A DNA stretch of 10,034 nt from Synechococcales cyanobacterium PMM_0036 (GTDB lineage: Bacteria > Cyanobacteriota > Cyanobacteriia > Elainellales > Elainellaceae): the NCBI GenBank assembly GCA_949127645.1, contig CASBQM010000276.1, positions 1 to 10,034 on the forward strand. The letters run 5' to 3'. A program made the position numbers and the translations under genes. The notes below the pieces were generated by a model that did not search any database, had not been told where the DNA came from, and saw nothing but the letters and a program-made list of their open reading frames with translations. Positions 5,621 through 10,034 of this stretch are shown here, in pieces; positions within the stretch are counted from its first letter, which is position 1; each line of letters opens with the position of its first letter.

Positions 5621-6205
5621 ATGGCATCGGCAATGAAGTCTGATCGGGGATCAGCCGATCGCCGCCCATCCGCGCCGCGATCGATTTCTTCAGCTAACCC
5701 TGAGAGAGCAACCTCTAAGAAGTTGGGGGTGGCGAGGTTGGGGGGATTTCAGCAAGTAGGGCGATCGGCAGCACGTCATCCAGAGAAAACTCTTACAGCT
5801 AAAACTGCTAGAAATTCTGTGGTTCAGCAGCTTCCCCGACCTCAGGCAGCGCCGTCTTGGCTAAAATCTCTACTGCATATTCAGCGAACTTCCTCTTTTA
5901 TAACGTTCTCTTTAATTATCGGGCTATTGGCAGTTTATGGTTGGACTGTTTATACCCAACAGCGATGGGGGCGCGCCTACAGCCACCTGGAAGCCTTACA
6001 GAAGCAAGAGCGACAGATGACGGCAGCCAGTGAAGTTCTCAAAAACCAAATGGCAAAACAAGCGGAGGCTCCTGATGTGGGTTTGGCGCTTCCTGACCCA
6101 GGGAACACAGTATTTTTGACACCCGCGCCTCAGCGTGCCCCAGTAGAGCCGGAGGTAAACTTGCCGCCACCGCAGCCTATCCCTGCGCGTCCTTTAGGTT
6201 ACTAG
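5621..6205 (+). CDS. FtsL-like single-pass divisome protein
   Basis: This 194-residue protein has the bitopic plan of FtsL/DivIC-type division proteins. A basic, Ser/Arg/Pro-rich cytoplasmic tail (1-85) is followed by one membrane span (about 91-111) and a short helical, probably coiled-coil segment (about 115-148, HLEALQKQERQMTAASEVLK). A proline-rich tail (155-194) ends it. The sequence is not diagnostic by itself. The position directly before ftsI matches the ftsL-ftsI order in many bacteria and is the main reason for the call. FtsL with its partners recruits and activates FtsI-FtsW at the septum. It is longer than the roughly 120-residue FtsL of E. coli because of the two tails. GAGAGGG at 5606-5612 supports the ATG at 5621. 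Another bitopic protein of unknown role cannot be excluded. Confidence 0.7.
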   Translation: MASAMKSDRGSADRRPSAPRSISSANPERATSKKLGVARLGGFQQVGRSAARHPEKTLTAKTARNSVVQQLPRPQAAPSWLKSLLHIQRTSSFITFSLIIGLLAVYGWTVYTQQRWGRAYSHLEALQKQERQMTAASEVLKNQMAKQAEAPDVGLALPDPGNTVFLTPAPQRAPVEPEVNLPPPQPIPARPLGY

Positions 6206-6229
6206 GGGTTAGGTTCGTCACTGCCGCGC

Positions 6230-6277
6230 AAGTATCAAGATAAGTATCAAGATAAGTATCAAGATAAGTATCAAGAT
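6230..6277. repeat. 12-bp tandem repeat, four exact copies, between ftsL-like and ftsI
   Basis: AAGTATCAAGAT is repeated exactly at 6230-6241, 6242-6253, 6254-6265 and 6266-6277. A decayed fifth unit (AAGTTTCTAAGG) lies at 6278-6289. The perfect identity suggests recent expansion. The array fills the middle of the 121-bp gap and ends 49 bp before the ftsI start. One reading frame contains TAA in each unit, so it is not an extension of a coding region in that frame. Confidence 0.9.
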
Positions 6278-6326
6278 AAGTTTCTAAGGTTGAGTATCAG
6301 TCCGAGGGTATTTTTGAGGTTCTCTG

Positions 6327-8417
6327 ATGGCTCTTTCGTTTCCGTCGTTTCGCTCTCGCCGTGCCTCAGTCAAACGCGCTCCATCCGCTGCAACAGATAG
6401 ATTTGGCGTGAAGTCGGGGCTACCACGTAAACAGACGGGAGGGAAGACAGGTAGAACGCCATCTGTTAGACCTCCAGAAAGAGCATCAGGCAGACCTTCA
6501 GATCTAGGGCGATCGCCCCAGTCTCAAGGTTTTTCGTCTCGGTCGGTGCCTCAAAAACGACGCTTGCCTCCTCTGGCACAAGGCACGATCGATCGGGCAC
6601 CTAAAGCGCGTCTGGCTCTAGTTTGGGCTATTTTACTGATGGGTATGTTGGCGCTTGCCTGCAATCTGTTTCGGATTCAAATCTTTCAAGCATCCCGGCT
6701 ACAGGCTCAGGCAAAATCACAGCATATGGTGGCGTTTAACCCAATTACGCCGCGCCGTCCTATTGTCGATCGCATGGGAGACGTGTTGGCGATCGATCGT
6801 CCAGTCTATACGCTTTATGCTCATCCCTATATGTTTGAGGGCACGAAGGAGTCGGTTGCAGCTACTCTGTCTCCGGTGCTAAATTTGCCGATCGATCAGT
6901 TGCTCAAAAAGTTTGGCTCTGCGGACAGCGGCATTCGCATTTTGGAAACCATTCCCGAAGACCTAGCCCGCCGCATTGAAAATTTGGGTGAAGATGGGCT
7001 AGATCTAGAACCTCATCAGCAGCGACTTTATCCCCAGCAGGATTTGTTCGCCAACATCGTCGGCTATGTTAACCTCGATCGCCAGGGACAGGCAGGATTA
7101 GAATCTTCCCAAGAAAAAGAATTGCAGCAGCCGATCGGCGAATTAGAGCTGAGCCGCGCGGGGGACGGGTCGATTATTCCAGTCGGTCTGCCTGAAGATT
7201 TCTTGCAGTCTCAGAAAAATGATTTGCGGCTACAGCTCACGGTAGATACGCATCTTCAGCGGGCTACCCGCTATGCGCTCAAGCAAATGATGAAGAAGTA
7301 CAGCGCCAAGCGAGGTGCAGTCATTGTTATGAATGTGCAGGACGGCTCGATCGTTTCTCTGGTATCAGAGCCATCCTATGATCCCAATAAGTTCTATGAA
7401 GCCAAGCTAGAGCGGCTCAAGGATTGGGTGATTAGCGACTTGTATGAACCTGGCTCTACCTTTAAGCCTGTAAATTTGGCGATCGCTCTAGAATCCAGCG
7501 CTATCAAAGCTAATAGCACCGTATACGACGAGGGAGCCATCCAGATTGAAGGTTGGCCGATTCAAAACTCTGATGTGGAATCTGCGGGGGGCAGAGGCGA
7601 TATTTCTGTCACCGAAGTTTTGCAGTATTCCAGCAACGTCGGCATGGTGCATATCATGCAGCGCATGAATCCAGGTGTCTACTTTGGCTGGCTAGAGCGA
7701 ATTGGACTCGGCAAACCGACCGGAATTGATCTGCCTGCCGAAGCTTCAGGACAGATGAAAACCTATCAGCAATTTACCGAAGCGGCGATCGAACCTGCCA
7801 CCAGTGCTTTTGGTCAAGGGTTCTCGCTCACGCCGATGAAGCTAATCCAGTTGCACAGCATGGTTGCCAACGGCGGTCGGCTAGTCACGCCCCATGTGGT
7901 TCAGGGCTTAGTGGATGCCAAGGGCAACTTGAGCTGGCGACCAAATTTGCCCACGCCCAAGGCGATCATTTCTCCTGAACACGCCAAAACCGTCGTGGGC
8001 ATGATGGAACACGTGGTGAACGAAGGGACAGGCAAAGCGGCACAAATTCCAGGCTATCGGATTGCCGGAAAAACCGGAACTGCTCAAAAAGCTAGCGCTG
8101 ACGGCGGCTACGTTGAGGGAGCCAGAATTACCAGTTTTGTTGGTTTGCTGCCCGCTGAAGCGCCGCGCTATGCAGTGTTGGCGGTCGTGGATGAGCCGCA
8201 AGGCGATGATGCCTATGGCGGAACGGTGGCTGCACCGATCGTCAAATCAGTGATGCAATCTCTAATCACCATGGAGCAGATCAAGCCTACAAAACCTGAA
8301 GAAGTTCTTCAAGAGCCAGTCCCAGATCCGATTGTTAATCCTTCAGATAGTGCTGGAAACAGTTCGCCAGATGCTAGCCAGCTCGACGACTCATCAGATT
8401 ATCAGGAAGCTTGGTAG
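6327..8417 (+). CDS. ftsI: Septal peptidoglycan D,D-transpeptidase FtsI (class B PBP)
   Basis: FtsI cross-links septal peptidoglycan in the periplasm, working with the FtsW glycosyltransferase. The 696-residue product has a basic Ser/Pro/Arg-rich N-terminal tail (1-93), one membrane span (about 96-115) and the PBP dimer domain, starting at RRPIVDRMGDVLAID (143-157). The transpeptidase domain runs from about residue 300. All three penicillin-binding motifs are intact: STFK with the nucleophile S377 and K380, SSN (435-437) and KTGT (582-585). No PASTA repeats follow; the last 45 residues are acidic and Pro/Ser-rich. GAGG at 6316-6319 lies seven bases before the ATG. The tail of roughly 90 cytoplasmic residues is much longer than in E. 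coli FtsI. Its neighbour upstream is the FtsL-like gene, and glmU converges from downstream. Assignment to FtsI rather than the elongation-type PBP2 rests on the domain pattern and the neighbour. Confidence 0.92.
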   Translation: MALSFPSFRSRRASVKRAPSAATDRFGVKSGLPRKQTGGKTGRTPSVRPPERASGRPSDLGRSPQSQGFSSRSVPQKRRLPPLAQGTIDRAPKARLALVWAILLMGMLALACNLFRIQIFQASRLQAQAKSQHMVAFNPITPRRPIVDRMGDVLAIDRPVYTLYAHPYMFEGTKESVAATLSPVLNLPIDQLLKKFGSADSGIRILETIPEDLARRIENLGEDGLDLEPHQQRLYPQQDLFANIVGYVNLDRQGQAGLESSQEKELQQPIGELELSRAGDGSIIPVGLPEDFLQSQKNDLRLQLTVDTHLQRATRYALKQMMKKYSAKRGAVIVMNVQDGSIVSLVSEPSYDPNKFYEAKLERLKDWVISDLYEPGSTFKPVNLAIALESSAIKANSTVYDEGAIQIEGWPIQNSDVESAGGRGDISVTEVLQYSSNVGMVHIMQRMNPGVYFGWLERIGLGKPTGIDLPAEASGQMKTYQQFTEAAIEPATSAFGQGFSLTPMKLIQLHSMVANGGRLVTPHVVQGLVDAKGNLSWRPNLPTPKAIISPEHAKTVVGMMEHVVNEGTGKAAQIPGYRIAGKTGTAQKASADGGYVEGARITSFVGLLPAEAPRYAVLAVVDEPQGDDAYGGTVAAPIVKSVMQSLITMEQIKPTKPEEVLQEPVPDPIVNPSDSAGNSSPDASQLDDSSDYQEAW

Positions 8418-8433
8418 AGTTGGAAATACCGCT

Positions 8434-8489
8434 GCTGATTTTGGGGATGAATTTGCGGGGCACCCCGCAAATTCATCCCCAAAATCAGC
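8434..8489. terminator. Perfect 27-bp inverted repeat between convergent ftsI and glmU
   Basis: The arms 8434-8460 and 8463-8489 are perfectly complementary over 27 bp with only two bases (CA) between them. Each arm contains GGGGATGAATTTGCGGGG or its complement. It starts 16 bp after the ftsI stop and ends 16 bp before the glmU stop, so it is centred almost exactly between the convergent genes. A bidirectional terminator or 3'-end stabiliser is the likely role. Neither strand has a T-run after the stem, so it is not a textbook intrinsic terminator. A palindromic mobile repeat is the alternative. Confidence 0.75.
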
Positions 8490-8505
8490 CATACAAAATA
8501 CGGGC

Positions 8506-9885
8506 TTACTCGACTGTAGATTCTGGATCTGCGGTAGGCAACTTCAACCGCCAGCCCGGTTTGTTCACCTGAGGGGCGCGGGCAATCACCAAGCAGTCAT
8601 CGGCAACGCTCTCTGTAACGGTCGATCCGGCGGCGATCGTCACATCTGCCCCTAGGGTAATCGGAGCCACCAGCACGCTGTTAGAGCCTGTCTTAGTGCG
8701 ATCGCCAATCACGGTTGGATGTTTGTTCACGCCATCATAGTTGGCAGTAATAGTGCCTGCCCCAATGTTGACGCGATCGCCCAAAGTTGCATCCCCCAAG
8801 TAAGAAAGATGTGCCACGTTGGTGCGATTGCCTAGCTTTGAGTTCTTAAGCTCTACAAAATTGCCAATCCGACAGCCTTCGCCCACCTCAACCTGCCCCC
8901 GCAAATGCGCGTAGGGTCCAATGCGGCTGTTGGGCTTAACGGCGCTGTCGGTAATTACAGACATTAACACCGTCGTGTTTTCACCAATGGCGCTGTTTTC
9001 AATTAGGCTGCCGGGTCCAATGTGGCTACCCGTTGCAATTACCGTTTTTCCCCGTAAATGGGTTTGTGGCTCGATCACTACGTCTGGCGAAATCTGCACC
9101 GTATCGTCGATCGTGATGCTATCTGGATCAATCAGCGTCACCCCTGCCGCCATCCAGCTCTTCTTAATGCGGGTTTGCAAAATGCCGTAAGCCGTGGCAA
9201 GCTGCTGGCGATCGTTAATTCCCAGAATCTCTTGATAGTCCTCCACATCCACCGCCATGGTTGGAGAAAGCAAACTCACGGTATCCGTAAGGTAGAACTC
9301 TTGCTGATCGTTATTGGACTGAAGCTTCGGCAGGATCTCAGCCAGTGCCACCCAGTTAAAGCAGTAGATTCCAGCATTCACCCGGTTGTTTTGTCGCTGG
9401 GCGGGAGTGCAGTCTCGATCTTCAACAATCTGCGTCACGATGCCTTGCCCATCGCAAAACACGCGCCCATAGCCTTTGGGTTCGGTCAACTGCGCGGTCA
9501 GAAGCGTCGCCATATTGTGGCTGTCTTGATGAGTTTTGAGCAATCGCTCTAAAGTTTGGGGACGCAGCAACGGCACATCGCCATTTAGCACCAGCACATC
9601 GCCTTCAAAGCCTTGCAGATAGGGCATAATTTGCTGAACGGCGTGCCCTGTGCCAAGCTGCTGAGTTTGCTCTACAAATTCTAAGTGAGGCAGGTGAGCT
9701 AGCGATCGCTGCACCCATTCCCCCTCATAGCCCACGATCACCAGCTCTCTGGAGGGCTGCATTCCAGCGGCACAGGCTAAAGCTCGTTCTAGGAGCGATC
9801 GCCCTCCCAAGTCATGCAACACCTTGGGAATGTGGGACTTCATTCGCGTCCCTCGACCCGCCGCCAGAATTGCTACCGCTAACAT
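8506..9885 (-). CDS. glmU: Bifunctional UDP-GlcNAc pyrophosphorylase / GlcN-1-P acetyltransferase GlmU
   Basis: GlmU acetylates glucosamine-1-phosphate and then couples it to UTP to give UDP-GlcNAc, the cytoplasmic precursor of peptidoglycan and other envelope sugars. I chose the ATG at 9885 (459 residues), which places the nucleotide-binding LAAGRGTRMKS at residues 7-17. A start at 9951 would add 22 residues absent from the usual protein. The N-terminal uridyltransferase shows PKVLH (20-24), QLGTGHAVQ, NGD with D103 for the metal, NAGIY, and GINDRQQL with N224. The C-terminal left-handed beta-helix acetyltransferase runs from about 250, with R329, K347, H359 (the catalytic base by alignment with E. 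coli H363), Y362 and NYDG (382-385). All key residues are present in both halves. No Shine-Dalgarno site is visible. It converges on ftsI. Confidence 0.96.
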   Translation of the reverse strand: MLAVAILAAGRGTRMKSHIPKVLHDLGGRSLLERALACAAGMQPSRELVIVGYEGEWVQRSLAHLPHLEFVEQTQQLGTGHAVQQIMPYLQGFEGDVLVLNGDVPLLRPQTLERLLKTHQDSHNMATLLTAQLTEPKGYGRVFCDGQGIVTQIVEDRDCTPAQRQNNRVNAGIYCFNWVALAEILPKLQSNNDQQEFYLTDTVSLLSPTMAVDVEDYQEILGINDRQQLATAYGILQTRIKKSWMAAGVTLIDPDSITIDDTVQISPDVVIEPQTHLRGKTVIATGSHIGPGSLIENSAIGENTTVLMSVITDSAVKPNSRIGPYAHLRGQVEVGEGCRIGNFVELKNSKLGNRTNVAHLSYLGDATLGDRVNIGAGTITANYDGVNKHPTVIGDRTKTGSNSVLVAPITLGADVTIAAGSTVTESVADDCLVIARAPQVNKPGWRLKLPTADPESTVE

Positions 9886-9920
9886 AAAAAAATTTTGCCC
9901 GTGATAACTCTTTTCACCGG

Positions 9921-9949
9921 AGTATAGCGCGGTTCTGGCGAGATTCGGC
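9921..9949 (-). promoter_or_regulatory. Candidate glmU promoter
   Basis: On the minus strand TATACT (9926-9921) matches five of six -10 bases and lies 35 bases before the glmU ATG at 9885. The -35 region around 9949-9944 (GCCGAA) is poor, so an activator or a non-consensus -35 would be needed. Motif evidence only. Confidence 0.4.
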
Positions 9950-9951
9950 AT

Positions 9952-9977
9952 CTAGATCTAGTAGATAGTTAGCTAAC
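9952..9977. promoter_or_regulatory. Two perfect 10-bp palindromes upstream of glmU
   Basis: CTAGATCTAG (9952-9961) and GTTAGCTAAC (9968-9977) are each perfectly palindromic, with centres 16 bp apart. They lie just upstream of the -35 region of the glmU promoter candidate, a usual place for a regulator. No known operator is recognised, and the AT-rich content makes chance plausible. Confidence 0.3.
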
Positions 9978-9990
9978 AAAATTCAGACCG

Positions 9991-10028
9991 CCCTCACCCC
10001 AACCCCTCTCCCAGAGCGGGAGAGGGGC
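9991..10028. repeat. C-rich hairpin, probable dispersed cyanobacterial repeat
   Basis: CCCTCACCCCAA is followed by a perfect 10-bp stem, CCCCTCTCCC (10003-10012) with GGGAGAGGGG (10018-10027), around a 5-nt loop. From memory, near-identical intergenic units (CCCTCACCCC-AACCCCTCTCCC) are common in many cyanobacterial genomes. The window ends six bases later, so the element may continue or flank the next gene's terminator. Confidence 0.65.
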
Positions 10029-10034
10029 TTTAAA

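Noticed and set aside
9058..9552. A plus-strand ORF of 164 codons inside glmU
   Set aside because: It lies antisense within a gene whose protein has all catalytic residues, and its own product has no recognisable motif.
9886..9951. A 22-residue N-terminal extension of GlmU from an upstream ATG
   Set aside because: It would run through the TATACT promoter candidate, and GlmU proteins normally start just before the LAAGxGTRM motif, as the ATG at 9885 does.

Overview
The window looks like chromosome of a filamentous or Leptolyngbya-like cyanobacterium. The evidence is the density of the HIP1 octamer GCGATCGC (at least a dozen copies, for example at 933-940, 1443-1450 and 1470-1477), a CofH gene, a divisome pair with cyanobacterial architecture, and weak Shine-Dalgarno sites at several genes. 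The species cannot be fixed from the sequence alone. I see no tRNA, rRNA, CRISPR array, transposase or phage gene.

Layout. 1-284 is an AT-rich upstream region with a strong 44-bp inverted repeat and a 13-bp tandem repeat. 285-4097 is a plus-strand cluster of four genes of unknown function plus a probable 31-codon membrane micro-ORF. All the products are predicted to be membrane-bound, lipid-anchored or secreted. 4106-5275 is cofH on the minus strand, converging on the cluster with only 8 bp between the stop codons. 5276-5620 is an intergenic region holding a cofH promoter candidate, a 22-bp near-palindrome, a weak terminator and a 17-bp tandem repeat. 5621-8417 is an FtsL-like protein followed by FtsI (class B penicillin-binding protein). 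A perfect 27-bp inverted repeat at 8434-8489 separates ftsI from the convergent glmU (8506-9885, minus). The right edge carries a promoter candidate for glmU, two small palindromes, and a C-rich hairpin that looks like a dispersed cyanobacterial repeat.

How the genes fit together. GlmU makes UDP-GlcNAc, the first committed precursor of peptidoglycan, and FtsI with the FtsL-like protein cross-links septal peptidoglycan. The unknown cluster also points to the envelope. One product looks like a LytM/M23-fold lipoprotein whose histidines are lost. Another is a secreted protein with a conserved domain around an AEGT motif that resembles lysozyme-like active-site segments. The other three products are membrane proteins. 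A periplasmic or wall-spanning assembly is a reasonable hypothesis but is not proven here. CofH is unrelated: it supplies the deazaflavin chromophore used by photolyases.

The most notable features are the coupled micro-ORF at 1571-1666, the degenerate M23-like lipoprotein beside the AEGT protein, the two strong inverted repeats, and six separate short tandem-repeat arrays. Three of those arrays lie in the leaders directly upstream of genes.
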